From Galdieria partita (Eukaryota; Rhodophyta; Bangiophyceae; Galdieriales; Galdieriaceae): DNA of 64,000 nucleotides. The translations under genes and the position numbers were made by a program. The DNA is taken from contig BQMJ01000070.1 in assembly GCA_025991245.1 (NCBI GenBank), positions 62,001 through 126,000 of the forward strand, in the 5' to 3' direction. Numbering within the stretch: position 1 is the stretch's first letter; each line of letters starts with the position of its first letter. Below the pieces are notes generated by a model. That model searched no databases. It was not told where the DNA came from and saw only the letters and a program-made list of their open reading frames with translations. Positions 19,590 through 30,818 of the stretch are shown piece after piece.

Positions 19590-20595
19590 ATGGGAAATGT
19601 GCTACAAAAAACGACTGTCAAGCAAACAGTGAATACAACAACTATCACCAATATTGTGGCTATAAAAGTACGACATATTTTATTACCAAACGAGAAACTT
19701 TTGCAACAGTGTGAAGAGCAAATCCAAAAAGGCAAGTCTTTTGCTGAAGTAGCAAGAGAATTTTCTGGCTGTCCTTCTTCTTCAAGAGGTAACTGGTTGT
19801 TGTTTGTTTACATAACGCTTTTGTTGGGTGCTAACCTCAAGTTGAGTTTAGGAGGTGATTTAGGATGGGTTCCAAGAGGAAGTCTTCAAAAGGACTTTGA
19901 AGCTGCGTGTTTGTCAGCTAAAGAAAATCAGCTACAAAGTGTCAAGACTACTTTTGGTTTCCATTTATTTGTAGTTGAAGCCAAAAAGACGATGGAGTCT
20001 CTTTCTTCTGAACAGCAAACCGAACAGTCTCCAAAAGTCTCCGAAGCTCTTCGTCTACTGAGTAACAGTATTGTTACTCGGACAGTGCCTGAAGCACATC
20101 CTTCTTGGGCACTCAAGTCGGTGAAGGAAGCAAAGAGAGGGCCCAAGAATAGGACAGCCAAGACTGATAGCAAAGAGGTATAGTTGGTGGAGATATTTGA
20201 AGTGCATATCTCTCGTGACTTTTGTTATTTCTAGGGGACATTGGGTGAAGAGGGTTTATTATCGGAGAAGGAACTGGATCAGCTTTTCGTGCGGTGGAAA
20301 AACGTAAGTTACATTGTACGTCTATTTGATAAACTCAGTTATGAAATAGGATCCCAAACGCTGGAGTGCGACCCAGTTGGCTCAAGAGTACAACTTGGAT
20401 GTACAGAAAGTTCATCAACTGTTGTCATATACTGGAGTATGGAATCCACAACGAGACCAGGATGGAATAGTCCGTGGCTATTTATGCTCTCAGTTTCTTA
20501 GTCCTTCCAGTATTCAGAAGACAAAAGAGAAACCTGGGGAAGAGAACAGTGTATCTAGCAAACGTGATATTTCTCAGTTTTCCAATACTGCCTAG
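19590..20595 (+). CDS. Parvulin prolyl isomerase fused to an NDUFAF4-like complex I assembly domain
   Basis: Four exons (19590-19788, 19852-20177, 20235-20303, 20350-20595) give 279 residues. Intron 1 is 63 nt, in frame and stop-free. Residues about 25-120 are a parvulin domain (KVRHILLPNE, GKSFAEVAREFSGCPSS, GGDLGWV, FGFHLFVVE). After a linker with VPEAHPSW, residues about 215-250 (LFVRWKNDPKRWSATQLAQE followed by a helix ending LLSYTG) match the C-terminal block of NDUFAF4/HRPAP20. Even the Met-Gly start resembles NDUFAF4, which is myristoylated. The link between the two parts is a 57-nt intron (20178-20234). The downstream part has no ATG of its own in frame before its conserved block, which argues for one protein. 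Parvulins assist folding, and NDUFAF4 helps build the complex I Q-module. The combined role is inference. Confidence 0.75.
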
Positions 20596-20818
20596 AATAC
20601 TTTATTTGCATTTTGTAGAATAAAAGAGATTCCAAATGATATACAAAGTGATCGGAAGACGATGTCCACGTTGAGGGGAAAAAATGCTCCATGCCAAAGA
20701 AAGCCAAAGGATGCCATTACGTGGAAGCAAATGATTTGTCGTTGTGGGGCTTCAGGAAAAGCTTTACGATTCTTGCATGCTTTGAAAGGCAAAAGGTACT
20801 TTACAGATTGTCACTATC

Positions 20819-22534
20819 ATGAATGTTTTCCACAGAAAGGGAAGAAATTCCAAAATTCGGACTGTCTGTCTGGTCTCCGTTTTCCTAGCCTCTTCCTTTT
20901 TATTGGGACTTATTGCAGGAACCACCATAGGAAAGATATCAGAACAAGTTTTTACCAGAAGCTTTTCAGAAAATAGCTCGGAACTTGTATTGTCTTCTTT
21001 TGAAGAAGCTCTGGATGAGGTTGGCCATCCATGGAACGAGAGTAATGACAGAGATTTGGATAGCAAGCAGTCTGCTGAAACAAGTACTGCCTCAGGTTGG
21101 TGGTATTGGCTGAAAACAACTGCAAGCAACTATTGGTTATGGTCGAAGCAACTAGTGAGTATTCACTTGGAAAATATTCAGCAACTCATCCATCTTAGAC
21201 AACTCAGACTGATAGGGACAGTTCCTTGCAAGATACATCCTCAGCAACAAAGAAAGCTATCAAACCAGATAATTCTGTTCATTCTGCTCAAGATACTTCT
21301 GGTGAAAGAAATTTGGCATATTTTATTCAAGTCTCATCATCAACTGTCTCAAGGCTATACAAACTATTGGATGCATTGTATCATCCCAAAAATGTATATG
21401 CCATTCATTTAGATAAGAAAATCCCAGCATTGTTGAGGCGGCAAGTAATGAGAAGAATCACTTCCAATACTTGTTATCGAGACAATGTCTACTTCATGGA
21501 GAGTGATCCAGTTACTTATCGAGGTACTTGTTATATATAAAGCATAGTCACTTGCTCATTCGTGTGAACATATATATATATATATAGGAATTAGCATGGT
21601 GTTGAATACAATTGAGGCGATGAACTTCTTACTAACCAAAGATTCCAACTGGGACTACTTTATCAATTTGAGTGGTTCTGATTATCCTCTTCTCTCTTCC
21701 ACATTTATTCGCAAACTTTTTGGTCTTTTACCTACCAATCAGTTGAATTTTATTCAGCTTTATCCTCAAGTGGAATGGTCAGATGAAGCGACTCGCTTTC
21801 GAATAGAAACGATTCACTTTGACCCTGCATTGGAGTTCAACGATGACTTGGCTCAATCGGAGTCTCTCATTAGTTTTGGTGTCAATCATCCATTTCGTCA
21901 AAAGCGCAATTTTACTTATGTAAAATCCGATTTCTGGAGCATATTTTCGAGAGAGTTTTGCCAATTTATAGTACGAGACACATTTGCTAAAAAGATGTTG
22001 GCTGTATTTGCAGTTTCAGATACTTCAGATGAAGCCTATTTTGCAACTTGTGCCTATAATCATCCTCATTTTCGCTCCACTATTGTACCTGAAGCATTTC
22101 GAGCTGTTTACTTTTGTCACAAAGATATGAATCCTGCCTGTAATGGACAGCATCCATTTACTATGGATGAACAAGGCAACGAAGAAATATTTTGGAATAC
22201 GCTGTTGTATTCGAAAGCCATGTTTGCAAGAAAGTTTTCTAAACCGGAAAGCAATTTGAGTCATCGATTGGATCTACTTCGTAATGGTGTCTTTCCTGCA
22301 AGACAAGATAACCTTACGCAGAGTTATCAAGTCAGTGTACAATGTCGACTAACTGATGCCGTTTATCCCATTTTGGAGTCTTTGTTGCAACTCGATAACG
22401 CATGGAAACAGCTGAATGCTTCTCTAGAGAGTTGTCAACAATGGAAAGGAAGCAATGAGATACTAAGAAAGAGAGAAGATTCATTTGTATCCATATCCAA
22501 TTTCTTTGATAGTTTGGGAGCGTTTTATTTCTAA
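20819..22534 (+). CDS. GT14 glycosyltransferase (Core-2/I-branching enzyme, xylosyltransferase-like)
   Basis: Exons 20819-21154, 21199-21523 and 21588-22534 give 535 residues. The introns are 44 and 64 nt; the second holds a (TA)n tract before its acceptor. A type II topology is clear: a short basic cytosolic tail, then a membrane anchor at about 16-37 (VCLVSVFLASSFLLGLIAG), then a Ser-rich stem. The catalytic domain starts at LAYFIQVSSS and includes YHPKNVYAIHLDKK and WDYFINLSGSDYPLL, both family signatures. Such Golgi enzymes transfer xylose or GlcNAc to protein or glycan. The acceptor here is unknown; cell-wall glycoproteins are a guess. A short frame upstream (from an ATG at 20662) may be leader sequence. 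Confidence 0.87.
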
Positions 22535-22689
22535 TGAAGTAAAGTAATAAATGAGAGAGTCCCTTATCCATTGTTGCTTCCAACGGAAGATTGGATTGTT
22601 TCTTATCCATAAGAATGGACAAAAATAAGCGCACCTTATCTTTTCAAGATTTAGGTAAGCAAAGAAAGTATTGAAAATATATTATATTT

Positions 22690-25410
22690 ATGATTATGTT
22701 AGCAAAGGGAACTATTTCTCCTTCCGAAAATAGATTCCTCTACTCTGTAAGCGGTACAACTAGTCCTCAGGATTGGAATACGGTTGAAGAGGACGAACAA
22801 TCACGTCGCAAGTCACTCTTATATAGTCTCATGTCACAATATTTGTCAAGAGGTAATATTTGTTTTCGTTGTAAATAGTTTCATTGAGTTATGGTGGATA
22901 GACGTGTCCTCCATCGAAAGATACATTGTCGATCACGTTGAACATACTTTGGCGAGAACGAGATTCAACTTTGACAAGTTTGATGCCTATTTAGCAACAG
23001 CACTATCTGTTAGGGATAGATTGATAGAATCTTGGAACGACACTCAGCAATACTTTACAGAAGCAGGTGTCAAAAGAGCCTATTACTTATCTATGGAGTT
23101 TCTGATGGGAAGACAGTTGCAAAATGCTCTCATCAATTTAGGTATTCATGACCAATATAGGGAAGCTTTAAAAGAGTTGGGGTTCGAATTGAGTATATTG
23201 GAAGATGAAGAACCAGAACCTGGTTTGGGGAATGGTGGATTGGGTCGATTGGCTGCTTGTTATATGGATTCATTGGCAACTTTGAATTATCCGGTATGGG
23301 GATATGGCATAAGATATCAATATGGTATGTTTGAACAGAAAATCAAAGATGGCAATCAGATAGAAATACCAGATTTTTGGTTGGCTAAAGGAAACCCGTA
23401 AGTAATCACGATTATATCTTTATTGAATGAAAGAAAATGATGGACACACATATTTTTTGTAGTTGGGAAATGCAGAGATTGGATGTTACCTATCCTGTGC
23501 AGTTCTATGGCCATGTTAGTGTGACTAATAAGGATGGAAAGTTGCAAGTACGTTGGGAAGGTGGACAAATGGTACGTGCTATCGCTTATGATATTCCAAT
23601 ACCAGGATTCGATACCTACAATGTGTTGAACTTGAGATTATGGAGTTCAAGTCCACCGGAAGAATTTGACTTGGAAGCTTTTAACCGTGGCGACTATTTC
23701 AGCTCCATTGGAGAAAAGCAATTGGCGGAAAAACTTACATCGGTATTGTATCCAAATGATAGCACCGAAGCTGGAAAAGAATTGAGATTAAAGCAACAAT
23801 ATTTCTTTGTTTCAGCAACTTTACAAGATATTATGCGAAGATTTAAAAAGCTTCAACTACCTATACAACAATTGGTGAACAAAGCAGCCATTCAGTTGAA
23901 TGACACTCATCCAACTATCGCTATTCCTGAACTCTTAAGATTACTTATTGACAAGGAAGGACTTGGATGGGAAGAAGCTTGGGATTGGACAGTTCAGATA
24001 TTCTCTTATACCAATCATACCGTATTACCCGAAGCATTGGAAAAGTGGCCAGTAACTCTCATGGAACGTCTATTACCTCGTCATATGCAAATCATTTATG
24101 AGATTAATAGAAGACATTTAGAATGGGTATCTCAAATGTTTCCTGGTGATGAGAAAATACTTGAAAGTGTGTCTCTCATTGAAGATGGATTTCCAAAGAT
24201 GGTTCGTATGGCAAGTTTAGCAGTTGTCGGTTCTCATAGAGTCAACGGAGTAGCTGCGTTACATTCCGAATTGGTAAAGAAACAACTATTTCCTCATTTT
24301 GCAGTTATGACGCCCGACAAATTTCTCAATATAACAAATGGAGTAACTCCTAGAAGATGGATTGTGGTGGCCAATCCGGCTTTGTCTGCGGTATTCACTC
24401 GGTGGTTGGAAACGGATGACTGGATAACCGATACAAGATTGCTGAATCAATTGGAACAATTTCAAAAGCACGACGACTTTATAAGAGAAATCGAAGAGGC
24501 AAAAAGGAGTAACAAGCAACGACTGGCTATGAGAATATCCCAGCAGTTTGGAATCCAAGTGGATAACAATGCATTATTCGACATTCAAGTAAAGAGAATT
24601 CACGAGTACAAAAGACAACTGTTGAATATTTTGGGGGTCATCCATCGATATCTGTTTATCAAACAATTGGATACAGAAAAGAGAAAGTATGTCGTTCCTC
24701 GAGTAGTAGTTTTTGCTGGAAAAGCGGCTGCTTCTTATGCACAAGCAAAAAGAATTATCAGACTTATCAATGGTGTTTCTAGTGTAGTAAACAATGACCC
24801 AAGTATCGATGACCTGTTGAAAGTTTTCTTCTTACCCAACTACAATGTTTCGTTGGCGGAAGATATCATACCTGCTAGTGACATTTCACAACACATCTCA
24901 ACGGCAGGTATGGAAGCTTCTGGGACGAGCAATATGAAGTTTGTTATGAATGGTGGATTGATACTCGGAACCATGGATGGTGCGAATATCGAGATTCTCC
25001 AAAATATTGGAAACGAAAATATTTTCATTTTCGGTTTGAATTCTGACCAAGTTTTGGATGCTCGAAGGAGCAATGAAGAGTTTCCTCTCGACCCAAGACT
25101 AGAAAAGGTGAAACAAACAATTGCAGATGGCACTTTTTGTAATCAAAAAGTTGCTGAGCCAATCTTATCTTGTTTGGTACCTAAGAATGATTTTTACATG
25201 ATTTGTCGAGATTTCCCTTCTTACTTGGAAGCTCAAGATGCGATAGATGAAGCTTTCAAAGATAAGAAAGAATGGACCAAGAAAACTATTCGTTCCATGG
25301 CTAGAATGTATTATTTTTCCTCAGACCGTGCAGTAGAAGAATATGCGCAGAAAATTTGGAACATTGAACCTGCGCCTTTTATTCCTAGTACGATTAGTTT
25401 TAAAGACTGA
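22690..25410 (+). CDS. Glycogen/starch phosphorylase
   Basis: Exons 22690-22852, 22902-23397 and 23463-25410 give 868 residues, typical of the family. The introns are 49 and 65 nt. It releases glucose-1-phosphate from alpha-1,4-glucan. Seen: [45 protein letters not shown], the [11 protein letters not shown] block, and the PLP-lysine block [12 protein letters not shown]. The N-terminal 50 residues are polar and show no targeting signal, so cytosolic location is inferred. This fits red algae, which store glycogen or floridean starch outside the plastid. The usual L78-type plastid insertion of plants is absent. Confidence 0.96.
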
Positions 25411-25536
25411 ATAATCTCACAGTTGTTGTTCTTGTTGTCATATTAGTAAACTTGGAAATCGTATAAAGTTTGCGTCATTTCCAAGACAAAATTGTTCACT
25501 TTCCAAGTGGTTATTCAAGTGGGATTTTGGATTGGA

Positions 25537-26430
25537 ATGCAATCGACTACCAACAGACGGGTGTTTAGTAAGGAAGAATGGGAAAAGAAACTGTCACAAG
25601 TTCAGGTGGATAGAAGGTTAGTATTATGTTTTGATAAAGTATTGCTGAAAGCACGTGACAATCAGGGATCTCAATCTGCTGGTAATGAACTATTTGGTTG
25701 TTGAAGGGTATAAGGATGCTGCAGAAAAGTTCTCGGAAGAAACGGGTTTGGATCCCGGTGTGGACCTTAAAAGTATTGCAGAAAGAATGGCTATTCGAAC
25801 AGCAGTACAACGTGGAGAAATTGACAAGGCAGTTGAATTGGTAAACGACGTGAATCCTTTGGTAAGACAAAGTCGTGGATTGCGTGGTTAGTACACCCAT
25901 TAATCGGCGTTTCTAGATATTAGACTCTAATCCTTCGTTATTCTTTCACCTTCAGTTGCAGAAACTAATAGAACTCATTCGACAAGGGGATATCGAACAA
26001 GCACTCAAGTTTGCACAAGAAGAACTGGCACCCAAAGGAGAAGAAAATGTAAGTAAACAATATTTGAGAGAGCAAGCGTAACCTTGGGTTTATTTCATTG
26101 TAGCCTAGTTTCTTGGAAGAACTTGAAAGAGTAATGGCCTTACTTGCTTTTGAAGATCGTACTTCTTCACCAGTCGGGTATCTGCTACAGCAATCACAAA
26201 GACAGAAAACGGCGTCGGAGTTAAACCAAGCGATTTTAACGAGTCTTGCACAGGAAAAGGGTAAGTAGTAACAAGCCTTCCTGTATATGCTTGTTTAACA
26301 ATTCATAGACCCGAGATTACCAAGTTTACTGAAGACTTTATTATGGGCACAAGAACAACTCAAAAGCAAAGCAATATTTCCAGAAATGGACATCACTACA
26401 GGAGTCTTATCAGATCCTCCAAAGGAGTAA
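25537..26430 (+). CDS. GID8: GID8-like LisH-CTLH-CRA protein of the GID/CTLH ubiquitin ligase
   Basis: Five exons (25537-25616, 25666-25861, 25956-26048, 26104-26260, 26309-26430) give 215 residues. Introns are 48-94 nt; the 94-nt one is the longest I placed in the window. After [12 protein letters not shown] come a LisH motif ([18 protein letters not shown]), a CTLH segment ([16 protein letters not shown]) and CRA repeats ([27 protein letters not shown]). Gid8 is the scaffold linking RING subunits to substrate receptors in a ligase that degrades gluconeogenic enzymes in yeast. It lies 126 bp downstream of glycogen phosphorylase. The carbon-metabolism link is suggestive only. Confidence 0.9.
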
Positions 26431-26899
26431 CAAGAAAATGATTTGTGAAATATATTTCATTCGTTCCTACCGAAGCGTTTTTCCATGTATAGATTTATGG
26501 CTTTGTTCAAGGCCTTATTGAGTAAAAGTGATTTTTTGCTGCAGCATTCGAATGCTTTGTTTTTGATTATTTTTGCATTCGCATTAAACTTCTGTATGCA
26601 GCTCATCTTGATTTGCAGACAGCCTACACATATTAATACTCCAAAAAAATTAAAATGATCTTTATGTCAAAACTTGTTGCCATTTCAAAATTATTAAAGC
26701 TTCTTTGAATTCACGAAAGCTAATCTAAATTAATTTTGTAATAATAAAATAATATTAAGATTTTAATTCGTCTTTCTGCTTAAAACAAAGGGAAACAGAA
26801 TGGTTAAAATTTGTATTGTTGATTTGCTTTATCTACGGTAGAATTTATTATTCTCTAAACCACAGGATAAATTTATCTGTTAATTATCGATAGGTCCAG
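26431..26899. other. AT-rich intergenic stretch
   Basis: About 470 bp, markedly richer in A and T than the flanks, with runs such as AAAAAAATTAAAA. I see no open frame of note, tRNA-like fold or repeat. It separates GID8 from the HD-domain gene on the same strand and probably holds terminator and promoter. Confidence 0.5.
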
Positions 26900-27689
26900 A
26901 TGAACTCTGCTACAGAGCCTCGTGGCTTTCCTGAAGATGAAACTTCAAGCAACAACTTGTTAGAGTTCTTGTTACTGTGTGGCAAACTTAAGGTTATTTC
27001 CCAACTTACTGGACTTTAGAAAACTTTTTCTACTTGAAAAATATTAGGAAACGAAAAGAAAAGGCTGGGTGGATCACGGCATACTCTGTCCAGAGTCAAT
27101 TAGTGATCATATGTATCGTATGGCCATGTTTTGTTTTTGTTTGTGTCCGAACCACCTCAATCGCGACAAGTATGCGTAAATATTAATTTAAATATATTGC
27201 TATTAATTCTTGCTAGATTAGTGAAGCTTGCACTCGTCCATGACGTAGGAGAATCTTTGGTCGGTGATATAACTCCTCATGATGGCATCTCTCCCGAAGA
27301 GAAGAATAAATTGGAAGCTGAAGCATTTCGCAGGATACGAGATGAATATTTATCTTCTTGTGTTGTGGGTATGTCGTTATTTGCAAGTAAAATATATCAA
27401 TTCGACTTTTGTAAGGCCGCGAGCTCTATGACCTTTGGAGCGAATATGAGAACAATCTGAGTGCTGAAGCCGAGTTTGTGAAGGAGGTTGACAAACTTGA
27501 GATGTTGATTCAAGCCTTTGAGTACGAAAGAGGTAAAAAATGCTTGTTCGATTGCAATCTTTTACTAAATGCTTCGAAGATCAACACGTGGATCTTTCGG
27601 ATTTTTTCAAGAGCTCATCGAACTGCATCCATGACAGAAAGCTTTTAGAAGTGCTCAACTTGCTACAAACCAAACGTGGAAAAAGTTGA
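26900..27689 (+). CDS. HDDC2: HD-domain phosphohydrolase, HDDC2/YfbR type
   Basis: Five exons (26900-26992, 27048-27169, 27217-27368, 27416-27532, 27580-27689) give 197 residues. The introns are 47-55 nt. The family hydrolyses 5'-deoxynucleoside monophosphates. The metal ligands are visible: DHMYRMAMF (His), ALVHDVGE (His-Asp) and a later Asp in KEVDKLEML. LKETKRKGWV and GRELYDLWSEYE are HDDC2 landmarks. The last about 30 residues are not conserved. No targeting signal is seen, so a cytosolic nucleotide-pool role is inferred. Confidence 0.92.
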
Positions 27690-27805
27690 AAATCTATACT
27701 GCTCGCGAACGTCATGGACACTTTATTTCTCCTACTTTCATATACTAGCAATGGAAAACGCCATCATGAAAACAATGCTATGTATAAAGAAAATCAAAGC
27801 AATTT

Positions 27806-28570
27806 TCAAGACAGATGTAACTGTTCCTTCAACTTTCCACTTTGATGCAACTCCTCGACGATATCCAATCCTCCTACCAACTCACCCTTTACATATAGTT
27901 GTGGATATGTAGGCCAGTTTGAGTAACCCTTCAAACCTCCATATCACTATAAGCAATTCATATAACGGTATACATGTGTTCTCATAATACCTTGTCGTAC
28001 TTGATAATCTGCTAGGATATTAAAATAATCGAAATGGATTCCTTCTCCGTTGAGTATTTCCACCATTCTCCTACTAAACTTACAAAAAGGCTTGTCTGGG
28101 GTTCCTTTCATGAACAGCATTACAGGTCGACGATGAACCAGTTTTCTAAATATGATCAAACTAGGTAACTGGGAATAGGAAACAGAAACTTACTCGAGTC
28201 TCTCATTCAACGAAAGATGACAGTCTTCCATAAATTCTCTACAAGCACGTGTGATAGTCGGAGGGTCTGCACCTTGTACAATGTTGACTATTTCTCCATC
28301 ACGTGAAAAGACAATCGATGGAACGTTGGTTATCCCCCAAGCTGTTGTCAAAGAGTTGCCCTCGTCGATGTCACAAAATCCGAACAGCAGAAAAGTTTTT
28401 CCTTTTTCTGCAGCTAGGGAAGCGAGAGTTTCCAAAACTTCTCTCACGTGGACACAGGGTTGCAACCAAGATGCTCCAAAGCCTATAATAGCTGGTTTCC
28501 AACCTTGCTCAGTCTAACCAATAAACCATCAAGCGCAATAATTAGTACACAACTTGCATACCCAACACAT
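27806..28570 (-). CDS. GLRX3: PICOT/GLRX3-like thioredoxin-glutaredoxin protein
   Basis: Exons 28570-28562, 28513-28194, 28145-27991 and 27936-27806 give 204 residues. The first coding exon is three codons; an alternative ATG at 28580 with a shifted acceptor is also possible. The N-terminal half is a thioredoxin-like domain with WLQPC in place of the PICOT WAPQC. The C-terminal half is a monothiol glutaredoxin ([11 protein letters not shown], active site CKFS, then [20 protein letters not shown]). PICOT proteins deliver Fe-S clusters in cytosol and nucleus. The usual CGFS motif is CKFS here, an unusual change at the residue next to the cluster-binding Cys. Only one Grx domain is present, as in yeast Grx3/4. 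Confidence 0.87.
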
Positions 28571-28666
28571 TTGCTTCCATTGTTGTTCACTATGGATAGG
28601 TTGTAACCGCGAGATGGTCGACTGTTGTTGTGCAGTTGGCATATCCAATCAAGATGAAATGCGTTT

Positions 28667-29770
28667 TCACTCTTGTACAGAAAACAATTGAGAAATATGC
28701 CTCCACTGAGAAACCAAACCAAAATTTTCGGGTGCCACTGCATGAGAATAAACAAAGTGTCGTTTTCTCAAACAATACAAAACCCATGGATCTACTGTAG
28801 CACCCAACAGTAAAAGCAAACGAGATATCAAGAATGGCGGAAACAATGAAAGAATAGGAATCCTTGGAATCGATAAGAATCTTTTCTTACGACAAACCGA
28901 TTGAATGAGTTGATCTGCCGTGAAATAAGGTTGACCCAAGACAAAAGCAGGCAGTTTTCGTTGAGGATCAGAAGGATGCCAAGTATAAAACAAAGTCTTT
29001 GGGTAAAAGTCCATCAAATAAGTGATGACTTTGGCAGCATCTATTGCATGTATAAAATGAGCACTAGCGTCCACATCAACAAGTTGAAGTAGACCTTTCC
29101 AAGTTGTGATTTGAGTAGTCACATTGGCTAAGTGACTATGAGGCCCTACGACTAGTGTGGGAAATATTACAGTTATTCTTCGACAAGTATTCTCAAGCAA
29201 CAGTCTTTGCAATGCGACATATTTGGACTGTAAATATGGAGTACCATAACGATAAGCTTCTTCTAATAAACATCCATGAGAGTCTATAATGGAGGCTGTA
29301 GAGAAATATAAAACATGACAATCCTTTGGTAGCCATTGGATAAGTTGCAAAGTAGAATCCACATTGACTGAAAAGACTTGTTCACCACCCCAGCTCGTAG
29401 CCGTTAGGATAGCACAGTCTATATCACGAAGATGACTTTTTAAACCTCGAAGATCGTTCAAGTCAGTCTACAGAAAGTGATTAGGAGCTGATCTATCCAA
29501 AATAATATTACTTACAAATAAAACTTGAGTTCTGCGTGAATACTTTTTCCAAATATTGCTATCCAGTTTTGACAAGGAATCTTTTCTAACAATGAGTTTT
29601 ACTCTGTGTTGGGTATGATGCATCAAGTTTAGCCATATTTGTCTTCCTATACAACCTGTAGCTCCTGAAAGTAGTATCACTTTTGTGCGACAACGTTTGA
29701 ACGTTCTCCATTCGGTAGCTGCCCAACCCATATCACTACGTTGCGGAAACCCAAAGAAACGGAAAGCCAT
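28667..29770 (-). CDS. SDR-family NAD(P)-dependent reductase (thioester-reductase/3beta-HSD-like)
   Basis: Exons 29770-29516 and 29467-28667, over a 48-nt intron, give 351 residues. An upstream ATG at 29911 would overlap the divergent gene. The extended-SDR cofactor motif VILLSGATGCIGR lies near the N-terminus, and the catalytic YLQSK (Y-x3-K) follows a FSTASIIDSHG strand. The C-terminal third has a hydrophobic stretch (SLFPPFLISRLLLLLGA) like the membrane-bound 3beta-HSD and NAD-binding-4 groups. It probably reduces or epimerises a lipid-like or sugar-like substrate; I cannot say which. Confidence 0.75.
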
Positions 29771-29862
29771 TCCACCCACTATAGAGGAATATTCTATACA
29801 GTGTCTTTTATGCTGTGTAAGTCGCTTTCGTTGTCGGCTTTGCTTGGAATCAAAAGATAAGA

Positions 29863-30303
29863 ATGAAACAAAGCACCACTCTTCCATATTCAAAGGAACC
29901 CACACGACCATCTTACCATGGCCAAGTTGTTGTTCTTATTGGACTTTTCATGGCTTTTATTGTTTCGTTTGAAAGACATTATACAAGGTTGAGGTTTTGT
30001 GATAGGAATGAATATCTCACTACCGTTTTCCAAAACAGGACGCGATTGCCTTACAAGTTTCGACCACTTGGTGCGAAAGATTGTTATGCTTCAGGAATTC
30101 TACCTGAAGAGACCAAAGTGAGGTCCCGACTACCTCCCATAACAGGCAGTGAAGAAGACCAGAAACCGCAAAACTCCCCAAAACTGTCGATCATAGCCTG
30201 GTTGGAACGTGGAGCTTGGATAGGTTTGGCTTGTTTGATAATGGTAGAGTTGTACGTGCATATGGTATTGTTCAAAGACTGGCTTCCAAAGTCTTCTGGA
30301 TAG
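29863..30303 (+). CDS. Small protein with two predicted membrane segments
   Basis: A single exon of 146 residues that I do not recognise. Two hydrophobic segments are visible, about 22-37 (VVVLIGLFMAFIVSF) and about 116-137 (GAWIGLACLIMVELYVHMV). They flank a soluble, basic and Pro-rich middle (YKFRPLGAKDCY, RLPPITG). Ends-inside or hairpin topology is possible. Size and shape would suit a mitochondrial or ER accessory protein. Start codons of this gene and the divergent SDR gene are 92 bp apart. Confidence 0.55.
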   Translation: MKQSTTLPYSKEPTRPSYHGQVVVLIGLFMAFIVSFERHYTRLRFCDRNEYLTTVFQNRTRLPYKFRPLGAKDCYASGILPEETKVRSRLPPITGSEEDQKPQNSPKLSIIAWLERGAWIGLACLIMVELYVHMVLFKDWLPKSSG

Positions 30304-30409
30304 TCAAAGGAATCATGAAGAGGAAGGGGAGGGAGGGGGGATAGCAGGGTTTATTTGGGTAAACCTAACACATACTTTGTCTTTTCACAAGTTGCCTATA
30401 AGAGTTATT

Positions 30410-30799
30410 TCAACACTCATCGTTCTTTCTATCTGTTGGGTTGGCAGTAGAGCCTAGTTCTTTATGCCGGGTCTCCATAAAGCTCTGTTGACCAAGAACT
30501 CTAACGATACCTGTATGAATACCAATATGATGAGCCTCTTCACCCTTTTCAAAGACTTGTCCAAGGTGTCGAACATTCTCCAACTGATCCATGGCATATA
30601 CAAGGAGACTCTTTTGATTCTCATCACTTTCCAGTCGATGTTTTCTAAACTCCTCTTTGGTCAACTTGACAATGTATTCTGCTCTCTTTCGTTCTGGAAA
30701 CTTTTTACCTTCCTACTCATATAGTGAATATATTGGAAAATATAGTTGACTCACTCTCAAAAGTGCTTTGTACAGTTGTAAGGCCAACTTGTGATCCAT
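30410..30799 (-). CDS. LYR-motif (Complex1_LYR) mitochondrial protein
   Basis: Exons 30799-30755 and 30712-30410 give 115 residues. The 42-nt intron is the shortest I placed in the window. The N-terminus ALQLYKALLREGKKFPERKR follows the LYR pattern, here Leu-Tyr-Lys, with a downstream Phe in EEFRKHR. LYR proteins bind acyl-carrier protein and serve as Fe-S donors' adaptors or as assembly factors of respiratory complexes. The C-terminal 40 residues are not conserved. Which LYRM it corresponds to cannot be told from sequence alone. Confidence 0.75.
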
Positions 30800-30818
30800 T
30801 TTCTTTCAATCAACGATT

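Noticed and set aside
20178-20183. Stop codon ending a stand-alone parvulin gene
   Set aside because: The stop sits in the first bases of an intron (GTATAG). The downstream exon lacks its own ATG before the conserved block, and the join keeps frame. RNA evidence is still needed.
20662-20976. Plus-strand open frame of 104 codons before the GT14 gene
   Set aside because: It overlaps the GT14 first exon in another frame; it reads as leader sequence, although a short upstream open frame could regulate translation.
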